Shown one piece after another: positions 32,631 to 39,737 of a DNA stretch of 64,000 bases (positions within the stretch are counted from its first letter, which is position 1; each line of letters starts with the position of its first letter). Position numbers and translations under genes: made by a program. Source of the DNA: JANQPC01 sp039208375 (GTDB lineage Bacteria > Pseudomonadota > Alphaproteobacteria > Rhodobacterales > Rhodobacteraceae); NCBI GenBank assembly GCA_039208375.1, contig JBCCRC010000004.1, positions 1 to 64,000 on the forward strand, given 5' to 3'. The notes under the pieces were generated by a model. That model was not told the DNA's origin. It did no database searches and worked only from the letters and a program-made list of their open reading frames with translations.

Positions 32631-33539
32631 TCAGAGCGCGATCTCGAAGCTCTGCTCGACAAGATCCTGACCGAAGGAATGTACTGGTTTTGAGGCCGTG
32701 AGCATGAAGCCAGCCTTGGCATAGATCGCGCAGGCTGCCCGGTGGCTCTCATGCGTCCAAAGGGTCATCTGGCGGTATCCGGCCCCACGCGCGAAGCCCA
32801 GGCACGCGTCGAGCAGTCGTTGGCCGAGGCCAATGCCACGTGCATCTGGTTCCAGAAAAAACAGTCGCAGCTTGGCAACCCCGGGCGTTCCGGACTGAAC
32901 GCAGAAGATCGACCCCAGCCGCCGCGCGCCGTCGGCCGCGATGAAGGCGCGCTCTGTGGCGCGGTCCCTTACATTGAGGAAATCGGTTAGGATTTGGGCG
33001 ACAAGTGGTTCAAAGCTGGCATCGAACCCATAGTTTTCGCTGTAATATTCGGCATGCCGCTGGATCAGCCATCCCGCATCGCCCGGCGCAATGTCGCGCA
33101 AGTTGACGGCGTCGGCTGACAGCGGGGTGAGCCGCGACAGAGCGGTTTCAAGCGCATCAGCCGCCGCGGCGTGAGCCGGCGCGGGCAATGGTGCGAGGCG
33201 GGCGGCAAGATCGTCCCGCGCGCGCCGTTCAAGATCGGCAAGCACCGCGCGGCCTTCGGCAGTGAGTGCAAGATCCCGGCGGCGTGCATCGCTGGCAGCT
33301 GGGGCGCGTATCAGCCAGCCACGCGCCTCAAACCCTTTGAGAACCCGGCTGAGATAGCCTTCATCAAGATCGAGCATACGTGCCAGCGTGCGGGCGGGCT
33401 GGCCGCTGCCGAGGCTAAGCTCGTAGAGAACACGGGTTTCGGACAGGCTAAGCGCGCTCCCCAAATAAGTGCGCGAAAGCAGGCCAATAAGTTGTGTGTA
33501 CTGCCTGTTGAAGGCGCGAATACGGTCAATCGGGTCCAT
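32631..33539 (-). CDS. MarR-type winged helix fused to GNAT acetyltransferase
   Basis: This 302-residue protein has a MarR domain (about 1-145: LSLSETRVLYELSLGSGQPARTLA, MLDLDEGYLSRVLKGFEARGWL, DARRRDLALTAEG) and a GNAT domain (about 155-302: LRLFFLEPDARGIGLGQRLLDACL with the acetyl-CoA loop, then TLWTHESHRAACAIYAKAGFM). MarR-GNAT fusions are a known family and often autorepress. The start at 33539 has GGGAG just upstream; a TACTTG-N7-CAAGTA palindrome sits 24 nt before it. Confidence 0.9.
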   Translation of the reverse strand: MDPIDRIRAFNRQYTQLIGLLSRTYLGSALSLSETRVLYELSLGSGQPARTLARMLDLDEGYLSRVLKGFEARGWLIRAPAASDARRRDLALTAEGRAVLADLERRARDDLAARLAPLPAPAHAAAADALETALSRLTPLSADAVNLRDIAPGDAGWLIQRHAEYYSENYGFDASFEPLVAQILTDFLNVRDRATERAFIAADGARRLGSIFCVQSGTPGVAKLRLFFLEPDARGIGLGQRLLDACLGFARGAGYRQMTLWTHESHRAACAIYAKAGFMLTASKPVHSFGQDLVEQSFEIAL

Positions 33540-33562
33540 CTCCCGCCCGTGCTGCGCGATAT

Positions 33563-33581
33563 TACTTGCTGGAGTCAAGTA
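33563..33581. promoter_or_regulatory. Probable operator of the MarR-GNAT gene
   Basis: TACTTG (33563-33568) and CAAGTA (33576-33581) form a perfect 6-bp dyad with a 7-nt spacer, 24 nt upstream of the start codon. MarR dimers commonly bind such A/T-flanked dyads in their own promoter. Confidence 0.65.
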
Positions 33582-33675
33582 GTTTTCAGCGCAGTAGTGT
33601 GGTTTCCGCCGGGATCGTTTCCGAATATCTGGCAATCGGGCCCTGAACACGCCGTTTCCAAAGCCGCACTTGTTT

Positions 33676-33687
33676 TGTTCCGGAACA
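33676..33687. promoter_or_regulatory. 12-nt palindrome before the secreted-protein gene
   Basis: TGTTCCGGAACA is a perfect palindrome 40 nt upstream of the ATG at 33728, close to where a promoter would be. It may be an operator; no regulator is assigned. It differs from the MarR-type dyad in the same intergenic region. Confidence 0.4.
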
Positions 33688-33727
33688 GATGTGCACCCTC
33701 AGCGTGTATTTGTTGGGGGTACCGCCG

Positions 33728-34504
33728 ATGTTTAAACGGCTTCTTGTGGCAGCGTTGCTGCTTGTCCAACCCATGGCCGCGCAGGCGCAAGCCTCTGTCA
33801 GCGATGTGCTGGGCGCCATTCATCTTGATCCCGCTTTTCGCCAAGACTTGCGTGACCGCGGGTTCACCGGTGAGCGGTTTGAAATCATGATCAATCACAC
33901 CCGCGGGCTGTTCACCGATGCCGACATTATCCGCGGCCTCGAGCGCCGGATTTCTTCCGAACTTCGGGCGCGCAACTATGTGACGGATGATACGTTTTTC
34001 GCGCGGCTCGATGAGACGCTGAACCAAGCCTACTCTGTGGGCCTGACACAGCTGCGCGCCGGGGAACGGCAGCTTTTGTTTCAGGTGGATACGGGCTTTG
34101 TGCGTGCGATCCCGTCGCGCGACTGCGCGCGCATGATGTCCGGCCGGATGACGGATGATCGCTATGGCAAGCTGTTCGACGCCTACCTGATCAAGCTGAC
34201 GCCTGAGGTGCTGGATGCCTACTATGCAGCCACCCGCAAGGCGATGCGGCTGGGCCTTGGGCCCAACCCAAAGGCACGGTTTCTATCGGCAGGTGAGATT
34301 CGGCAGGTCGAAGAGGCGATCTTTCCGGTAGTCGATAGCCTGATTTCAAAGCAAAAGAACGCGCGCGCGCTCTATGATGCCTGGAGCAATGGGGATGTGT
34401 CGGGGCGGTATTCCTGCGCCTTCAGCCAAATGTTTTCGGCCGCAGCCATGAGCCTTCAGGGTGAGCGGCGCGATCTTGCGCTGCGTTACCTGATGTCTGA
34501 ATAA
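33728..34504 (+). CDS. Secreted protein of unknown function
   Basis: This 258-residue protein starts with a signal peptide (MFKRLLVAALLLVQPMAAQAQA). The mature part is largely helical, with SDVLGAIHLDPAFRQDLRDRGF, two conserved-looking Cys (SRDCARMM and GRYSCAFSQM) that could form a disulfide, and a late FSAAAMSLQGERRDLALRYLMSE. The start at 33728 is chosen because the signal begins there and GGGGG lies upstream. No enzyme motif is recognised. Confidence 0.72.
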   Translation: MFKRLLVAALLLVQPMAAQAQASVSDVLGAIHLDPAFRQDLRDRGFTGERFEIMINHTRGLFTDADIIRGLERRISSELRARNYVTDDTFFARLDETLNQAYSVGLTQLRAGERQLLFQVDTGFVRAIPSRDCARMMSGRMTDDRYGKLFDAYLIKLTPEVLDAYYAATRKAMRLGLGPNPKARFLSAGEIRQVEEAIFPVVDSLISKQKNARALYDAWSNGDVSGRYSCAFSQMFSAAAMSLQGERRDLALRYLMSE

Positions 34505-34569
34505 CCGACGCTGGCCTGCCCGCCTTGGGGATTGCCTCAGCGCACCGGGCGGGCTACCCCGCCAGAACA

Positions 34570-34776
34570 ATGGGCATCAACAGCGAAAAAGACATCGAGG
34601 CCAATTTGCAGATTGGCCCCACCTCGGAAGGCGCAGTCCGGCTTTACGTGGAGGGCGCGGGCGTGGAAATCCCAATGGATTTCGAGCCTGACGAGGCCGA
34701 CGAGATTGCTGAGGAAATTCGGGCCGCCGCCGCGCGAGCGCGCGCGCTTACGGCGAAGGGGCCAAAAAAGCGCTGA
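34570..34776 (+). CDS. Small acidic conserved protein (DUF6324-like)
   Basis: This 68-residue protein (GINSEKDIEANLQIGPT, VRLYVEGAGVEIPMDFEPDEADEIAEEI) is acidic with a helical, Ala/Arg-rich C-terminus. I recall the pattern as a small Rhodobacteraceae family (DUF6324); this is from memory. The longer upstream ATG adds 15 residues without a ribosome site. Its last 29 nt overlap the 3' end of the convergent mmcB. Confidence 0.72.
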   Translation: MGINSEKDIEANLQIGPTSEGAVRLYVEGAGVEIPMDFEPDEADEIAEEIRAAAARARALTAKGPKKR

Positions 34777-35218
34777 CGCCAGGATCCCGCGCCGCCTGCT
34801 GGCGGAGCGCGGCATGGCGGGCAAATCTCTGGATCACCCCCTTGCGGCGCGCGGGTGCCAGGCGTTCCTCAGGCCCCATGCGGATAATCTCGGCATCGTA
34901 AGCATCGGCTAGGATCAGGCCGGTTTCCTCTGGCAAAAGCTCGGTGGGAAACGCGCCATCCACGGCCCAGAAGTATCGATCGCACCATTCGAGGTAACCA
35001 TGCCATTTGTGATCGGCCTGAAAGTCAGCACGGCTCGATTTGCATTCTACCACCCAGATTTCTCCCTTCGGGCCAAGCGCCATAACGTCAACGCGCAGGC
35101 CGCGGGTAGGGGTGAGTTCTTCGACGGTCACGAAATCATGCTCCAGCAAGTGCCGGCACACACCGCGCGCCAGAAGCTGGCCGGGCCGTTTCAGTTCGGG
35201 GGCGTGATCGTCGGGCAT
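34748..35218 (-). CDS. mmcB: MmcB-family DNA repair protein
   Basis: This 156-residue PD-(D/E)xK-like nuclease-fold protein has RGLRVDVMALGPKGEIWVVECKS, where D and E-x-K are the metal site, then DFQADHKWHGYLEWCDRYFWAV. In Caulobacter MmcB is SOS-induced and acts in mutagenesis-linked repair. Here an exact GTTC-N7-GTTC LexA box lies 12 nt upstream of the start, which supports the assignment. No Shine-Dalgarno is seen between box and ATG, so the message may be leaderless or nearly so. Confidence 0.88.
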   Translation of the reverse strand: MPDDHAPELKRPGQLLARGVCRHLLEHDFVTVEELTPTRGLRVDVMALGPKGEIWVVECKSSRADFQADHKWHGYLEWCDRYFWAVDGAFPTELLPEETGLILADAYDAEIIRMGPEERLAPARRKGVIQRFARHAALRQQAARDPGVSAFLAPSP

Positions 35219-35229
35219 GAGGAGAGAGT

Positions 35230-35244
35230 GAACAATTCGTGAAC
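35230..35244 (-). promoter_or_regulatory. LexA (SOS) box of mmcB
   Basis: On the minus strand GTTCACGAATTGTTC is an exact GTTC-N7-GTTC, the alphaproteobacterial LexA consensus. It lies 12 nt upstream of the mmcB start, so LexA would cover the promoter or transcription start. Confidence 0.85.
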
Positions 35245-35616
35245 AAAAAGCAAGGGTTGTGGGCCGGGCCTGCGGGACGGGTTCAAACGTCTACGTCTGA
35301 AGACGGCCCGGATCCGTTGCGGGATGTTTCGTTCGGATTGAGATTGGTGGTGGAGGTATCTCAAACCGCGGCTGCGGGAAAGCTTGGTGATGTTTGGCCG
35401 TTGAGGCTTTCCAAAAAAGGTGCGGAGCGCGATGAGTTGCGGCGGCACATATTGGTAGCTTCAAGCCCACACTTGACCATCTCTGCATGGTATCGCGTGT
35501 CGGCTTCGCCTTCTTGGATCGCAATTACTGATGCGGAAGCGATGATCCTTAATTCAAAGTTTTCTGCTGCTACGAGAAGCTGCCGGGCCACCAAAAAGGC
35601 CGTTCGTGAGGCGCTG
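35245..35616. other. 372-bp gap with no recognisable gene
   Basis: The gap is less GC-rich than its surroundings. Open frames on both strands here (GTG-started plus-strand frame from 35239; minus-strand frames of 77-95 codons) overlap neighbours and show no family signature or ribosome site. It could hold the remains of a lost gene between mmcB and the marR gene. No repeat boundary was found. Confidence 0.4.
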
Positions 35617-36108
35617 TCACGTGTTTCTTGCCTGCGGCTTTGCGCCAAGGTCTTGATCGTCAGAGGCGAACTCGCTCAGGCCACTGGCGACCCGCCCCAT
35701 CGTATCCACAAATGCGTCACGCTCACTCTCATCAAGTGTCTTAAGCATCGCCGCCGCGTTGCGTGTGTCTTGGCGCATGATGGCATCTCGTATTGCTTGT
35801 CCGCTCTGGGACAGGCGGAGATGGACGGCACGACCATCACTTTCATCAGCCGTAGCCTCCAACAAGCCCCGGCTCTTCAGTGATTTGACTGCCGTGGATA
35901 TCGTCGTTCGCGAAACCCGTAATGCGTCGGCAATCTCTGAAGGACGCGCACTGCGCTTTGCGGCCACCACTCTAAGAATGTTGTAGTAAAGCGGGTTGAA
36001 AGGCAGTTGGCCCTCGGCCGGGGCCCCATGTTTTGCTGCAACGAGCAATGCGCGCATGATGCCGTTGACATGGCCCACAAGGGCGAGTGTGCGTTCGTCT
36101 TCCGGCAT
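35617..36108 (-). CDS. MarR family transcriptional regulator
   Basis: This 163-residue protein has a winged helix: LPFNPLYYNILRVVAAKRSARPSEIADALRVSRTTISTAV as helix-turn-helix, then LKSRGLLEATADESDGRAVHLRLSQSG as the wing, and a C-terminal dimer helix. GAGG lies 4 nt before the ATG. It is followed upstream by a SnoaL-type gene on the same strand whose promoter region holds an 18-bp inverted repeat; that is the likely target. The ligand is unknown. Confidence 0.87.
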   Translation of the reverse strand: MPEDERTLALVGHVNGIMRALLVAAKHGAPAEGQLPFNPLYYNILRVVAAKRSARPSEIADALRVSRTTISTAVKSLKSRGLLEATADESDGRAVHLRLSQSGQAIRDAIMRQDTRNAAAMLKTLDESERDAFVDTMGRVASGLSEFASDDQDLGAKPQARNT

Positions 36109-36308
36109 CCGGCCTCAAAAGGAAAACTGAATTGGTTTCTGGGCGTTCTCTTCGTATCGGCAAGAGCGCCGCTGCCAAACATTACTGGTGGACCGTGCCA
36201 GAATGAAGGGGCCACTCCGAGCAGCCCCTTATGTTCCAGATTTCTGTTGATATCGGTAACGCGAAATCCGGTTTCCTCAGGATGTCATCAGCTTCGATTG
36301 AGGCGTTG

Positions 36309-36797
36309 CTAGTTTCGCCCGAACGCCGTGTCGGCAACCTTGGGATCGTAGTACTCTCGGACCTCAGAAAACCGTCCTTCTTCAATGGTAAACCTCCAGA
36401 CGTAACGGTTTTCGTAGTCGCGCCCGTCGGGCAGGACCATGTCGCCGGCATTCTCGACAAACACGATTGATCCGTCCGGCGAGAGCGTGACTTCTGGTTC
36501 CACAAAACCCACCTCTGCGATCCGCTGACCTGCGCCGCGATAATAGGCCATCAATTGCTCCATGCCCTCGAAGACGACGGGCGCTGATGTGGTGTCTTGC
36601 CCGGCAGCAAATGGCAGAAGCACAACGGCGTCTGGGGCAAAGAACGCTTCGATCTTTTCGAAGTTCTTGTCCGATAGAGCGCCGAAAAACTCCGTCACGA
36701 GGCTTTCAGAAGTGGCGTGTCTGTCCGCAAACACCGTTGTAGCGGTGAAAAGGAGGGCGGCTGTGAACGCCGCCGCGTAAGGTATTGCCGATTTCAT
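36309..36797 (-). CDS. Secreted SnoaL/NTF2-fold protein
   Basis: This 162-residue protein has a signal peptide (KSAIPYAAAFTAALLFTATTVFADR). The mature NTF2 fold shows SLVTEFFGALSDKNFEKIEAFFAPDAVVLLPF, FEGMEQLMAYYRGAG and VENAGDMVLPDGRDYENRYVWRFTIEEGRFSEVREYYD. It is distinct from the cytosolic SnoaL gene at 4644. GGGAGA precedes the ATG. A long inverted repeat 21 nt upstream and a marR gene 200 nt downstream suggest ligand-controlled expression. Confidence 0.8.
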   Translation of the reverse strand: MKSAIPYAAAFTAALLFTATTVFADRHATSESLVTEFFGALSDKNFEKIEAFFAPDAVVLLPFAAGQDTTSAPVVFEGMEQLMAYYRGAGQRIAEVGFVEPEVTLSPDGSIVFVENAGDMVLPDGRDYENRYVWRFTIEEGRFSEVREYYDPKVADTAFGRN

Positions 36798-36817
36798 TGT
36801 AGATCTCCCGATATTTG

Positions 36818-36862
36818 TTTTGATACGTACTTCGCACTAAATAATGCGGAGTACGTATCAAA
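36818..36862. promoter_or_regulatory. Long inverted repeat, probable MarR operator
   Basis: TTTGATACGTACTTCGCA (36818-36835) and TGCGGAGTACGTATCAAA (36845-36862) match at 17 of 18 positions around a 9-nt AT-rich spacer. Each arm contains the palindrome TACGTA, so it may be two adjacent dimer sites. It lies 21 nt upstream of the secreted SnoaL gene. The remaining gap to 37089 shows nothing clear. Confidence 0.68.
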
Positions 36863-37089
36863 TGGGCGCTCGCTAAGATCGTTCAAGTCCAAGTAACGTC
36901 TGTCTTCGGATGAGTTTATGAACGATCTTAAGACAAGGGGCGGCAATGGCTGCCGTCGGCGTGATCAAAGTGGCTGATCTGCACAGTGGAAATCGACGCA
37001 CTCCACAGAGCGTAGTATAGGGCCGCCAAAAGCACGTCTTGCACGTGCAGCGAACTCACTCTTCTTCCTACAAGCCTGACGCCCCAGCT

Positions 37090-37944
37090 ATGAAAACTGA
37101 ACGCTTTCTCGCCGCCTGCCGTGCCTTCGCCATCCCGCCCGCTGATGCCGAATTGGTGGCGGAGACTGCGGTGGGCCATGTGTGGCGTGTGCCTTACGCG
37201 GGCGGGGCGGCCGCGCTCAAGGTGGTGCGCGCTGGCGCGGGTGCGAGCGAGGCACCGGCGGCGCGGATGTATCGCTATTGGGCGGGCGTGGGCGCGGTGC
37301 GTCTGCTGGGGGAGGGTGAGGGCGCTCTGCTGCTGGAATGGCTGGAGGGGCCACCTTTGGGCGATCGGGCGCGTGGCGGGGATCTGATGGGCAGCGATGC
37401 GGCACTTGTGGCCCTTGCACCGAGGCTGCACGCCGCGTGCGGCCCCGATCCCGGAGCGCTTCCAAGCCTTGAGGCCTGGTGCGCCGATCTCTTCACCCTC
37501 GATCCCGCGCGCCCGCCGGAAGAGGCGCGGCGCTGGTTCGATGCCGCCCGCGCGCTAGCCAGCCACCTTCTGGAAACCGCGCCGCGCTCGGTGCCGCTTC
37601 ACGGCGATCTGCACCATGACAATGTGATCGTCACTGCTAAAGGCCTGGTGGCTTTCGATCCCAAGGGCATCTCGGGCGATCCGGCCTATGAGCTTGCCAA
37701 CGCCTTTCGCAACCCCAAGGGCATCGGTGCGGGCCTGGGCGATGCAAAGCGGGTTGCCGCTTTCGCGGAGGCAGGCGCGGCGGCGCTGGGCGTGCCGGTG
37801 GCGCGTGTGATCGGCTGGGCGGCGGTGAAATCGGCGCTCTCGCTCGCATGGTCCATGAGCGGGCGGATCTCACACACGCCCGCCGCGCCTGAGATGGCGC
37901 TTCTGGCCACGCTCGGGCGCACGGCAGAGCGGCATTTCGGCTGA
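37090..37944 (+). CDS. Aminoglycoside phosphotransferase family (streptomycin 6-kinase-like)
   Basis: This 284-residue protein has a kinase-like fold: VWRVPYAGGAAALKVV with the ATP lysine, LLLEWLEGPPLGD hinge, VPLHGDLHHDNVIV (catalytic Asp and Asn) and LVAFDPKGISGDPAYELAN (metal Asp). HGDLHHDN followed by DPKG is the pattern of the streptomycin/hydroxyurea kinase group. In chromosomes such genes often phosphorylate metabolites; resistance cannot be inferred. The start at 37090 matches where conserved sequence begins. Confidence 0.78.
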   Translation: MKTERFLAACRAFAIPPADAELVAETAVGHVWRVPYAGGAAALKVVRAGAGASEAPAARMYRYWAGVGAVRLLGEGEGALLLEWLEGPPLGDRARGGDLMGSDAALVALAPRLHAACGPDPGALPSLEAWCADLFTLDPARPPEEARRWFDAARALASHLLETAPRSVPLHGDLHHDNVIVTAKGLVAFDPKGISGDPAYELANAFRNPKGIGAGLGDAKRVAAFAEAGAAALGVPVARVIGWAAVKSALSLAWSMSGRISHTPAAPEMALLATLGRTAERHFG

Positions 37945-38045
37945 TCCCGCGCCGCACCCCTTGCCAGCCCCCCGCCTTGCCCCTATCTGCGCGGAGTGAC
38001 GGGCACTGCCCCTCTCGTGAAGCGGTCCAATTCCGGTGGCCTTAC

Positions 38046-38130
38046 TCAATTCCGAGGGAGCTGGCTCTGTTTGGATCCTGGTCCACTTACCTGGCGCCCA
38101 CCTGTGTATACAGGTCCTCGGGAATTCAAT
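38046..38130. repeat. Imperfect inverted repeat enclosing a palindrome
   Basis: AATTCCGAGG (38048-38057) is matched in reverse by CCTCGGGAATT (38116-38126), with one extra C, about 60 nt apart. Inside lies ACCTGTGTATACAGGT (38100-38115), a perfect 6-bp dyad with a 4-nt spacer. The 283-bp gap has no gene. This could be an operator for the oxidoreductase at 38228 or an eroded small element. Confidence 0.42.
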
Positions 38131-38227
38131 CCCGCGACGGTCCGGGCGGTCCCGTCACAAAGCCTTCCGCCTTTTGTTTTGCCGCGCCGCGCTCTATGGC
38201 AGGGGCGCGTAGCTGAGGGAGGCGGGC

Positions 38228-39214
38228 ATGGGTGATCCGGTACGGTGGGGCATCCTGGGCGCGGCGAAGTTCGCGATCACCAATATGGGCCCGGCGATTC
38301 ACGCCGCCCACGGCGCAGAGCTCGCGGCGGTGGCAACGGGTCGTGCCGAGGGCGCGGCGGCATTCCGCGCCTTTCACCCAGGGATCGCAGTGCACGAAAC
38401 CTACGAGGCCCTTCTGGCCGACCCCAGCATTGATGCCGTCTACATTCCGCTGCCTAATCATCTGCATGTCGGCTGGACGATGGCTGCACTTGCCGCGGGC
38501 AAGCCGGTTCTGTGCGAAAAGCCCATCGCAATGGCGGCGGGTGAGATCGACGATTTGATCGAAGCACGGGATCGCGCCGGAGTACTGGCGGCAGAAGCCT
38601 ATATGATCGTTCATCACCCGCAGTGGCGGCGGGCCCGCGATCTTCTGGCCGAGGGGGCCATCGGGCGGCTCGTGGCGGTGGATGGCGTGTTTAGCTACGA
38701 TAATTCCGCAGAGCCCGCGAATATCCGCAACCGCCCCGAGACGGGTGGCGGAAGCCTTCCCGACATCGGCGTTTATACCTGCGGATCGGTGCGGTTTGCG
38801 ACAGGGCAGGAGCCCGAGGAGGTGACTTGCGAAATCGCTTGGGAGAACGGGGTGGACGTGACGGCGCATATGATTGCGCGCTTCCCGGGGTTCCGCTTTC
38901 AGGCCACCACCTCGATGCGCCACCATCCGCGGCAGGAGATGGTTTTTCACGGTGAAGACGGGCTCCTCCGCATGACCGCGCCGTTCAATGCCGGTGTTTT
39001 CGGCGAGGCCCGGCTGGAGCTGCACCGCAACGCCCACGGTGGCGGGCGAGCGGCCTCGATCACGGTGGAAAGGTGGCCGGACGTCAATCACTACGTGCTG
39101 CAGGTGGAAGCCTTTGGGCGCAGTCTGCGCGAGGGCGCGGCCTATCCCTGCCCTCTGGAGTTTTCGCGCGGCACACAGCGGATGCTTGATATGGCCTTCG
39201 CGGCGGCGCGCTGA
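38228..39214 (+). CDS. Gfo/Idh/MocA family NAD(P)-dependent oxidoreductase
   Basis: This 328-residue protein has a Rossmann N-terminus (VRWGILGAAKFAITNMGPAI; GxxxxA-type), VYIPLPNHLH and the catalytic-lysine motif KPVLCEKPIAM. The C-terminal beta-sheet domain has GGGSLPDIGVY, where Asp and nearby residues act on sugar-like substrates. It resembles dihydrodiol dehydrogenase and glucose-fructose oxidoreductase relatives. GGGAGG lies 7 nt upstream. No sugar transporter is adjacent, so the substrate is open. Confidence 0.86.
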   Translation: MGDPVRWGILGAAKFAITNMGPAIHAAHGAELAAVATGRAEGAAAFRAFHPGIAVHETYEALLADPSIDAVYIPLPNHLHVGWTMAALAAGKPVLCEKPIAMAAGEIDDLIEARDRAGVLAAEAYMIVHHPQWRRARDLLAEGAIGRLVAVDGVFSYDNSAEPANIRNRPETGGGSLPDIGVYTCGSVRFATGQEPEEVTCEIAWENGVDVTAHMIARFPGFRFQATTSMRHHPRQEMVFHGEDGLLRMTAPFNAGVFGEARLELHRNAHGGGRAASITVERWPDVNHYVLQVEAFGRSLREGAAYPCPLEFSRGTQRMLDMAFAAAR

Positions 39215-39323
39215 GGCGCGTGGCCCCCGCCAATGCGCACCCTGGCGCGCATCGCCGACACGCGCGCTTTCGCCTGACGCTCAAGCTGGTACACTCAGGC
39301 CCGCCAACCAGCGGAGGCGCCCA

Positions 39324-39644
39324 ATGGCCGAACCCCACACAAACAGCGACGAAGACAAGATCCAAGGCCGTATCCACGGCGAGCAGTTCGAGCCGGAAGA
39401 GAAAGAGGGCCTGGGCCTGCGCTTCATTCATATGGTGATCCTGTGGGTGATGCTGAGCCTCGCGCAGTCAGTTTTGACGCTCGCGACCGTGGTGCAGTTC
39501 GTGATCATGCTGATCAACACGGGTGAACCGAACAAAAGGCTAGCTGATTTCGGCACGGATCTGGGAATCTGGATCGCAAAGGCCGCGCGGTATCAGACCG
39601 GCGCTTCGGACGTTAAGCCTTGGCCGTGGACCGAGCTGGACTGA
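39324..39644 (+). CDS. DUF4389-type small membrane protein
   Basis: This 106-residue protein has a hydrophilic acidic N-terminus (about 30 residues), then two TM segments around FIHMVILWVMLSLAQSVLTLATVVQFVIMLI, the NTGEPNKRLADFGTDLGIWIAKAARYQTG segment typical of DUF4389 proteins, and a PWPWTELD end. GGAGG lies 7 nt before the ATG. Function unknown. Confidence 0.75.
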   Translation: MAEPHTNSDEDKIQGRIHGEQFEPEEKEGLGLRFIHMVILWVMLSLAQSVLTLATVVQFVIMLINTGEPNKRLADFGTDLGIWIAKAARYQTGASDVKPWPWTELD

Positions 39645-39737
39645 ACGGGGTTTCCTTAAGCGGCGCTGCCTGAGCGCCATTGCCCTAACGCCGCCGCTGC
39701 GCCAAGCTGAGCCGGCTCTATTGCGGCGGGGAACCAT

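Noticed and set aside
35239..35883. 214-codon GTG-started plus-strand frame between mmcB and the marR gene
   Set aside because: It runs antisense through the marR gene, has Ser/Arg-rich shadow-like composition, its start lies in the LexA box, and no family signature is seen.
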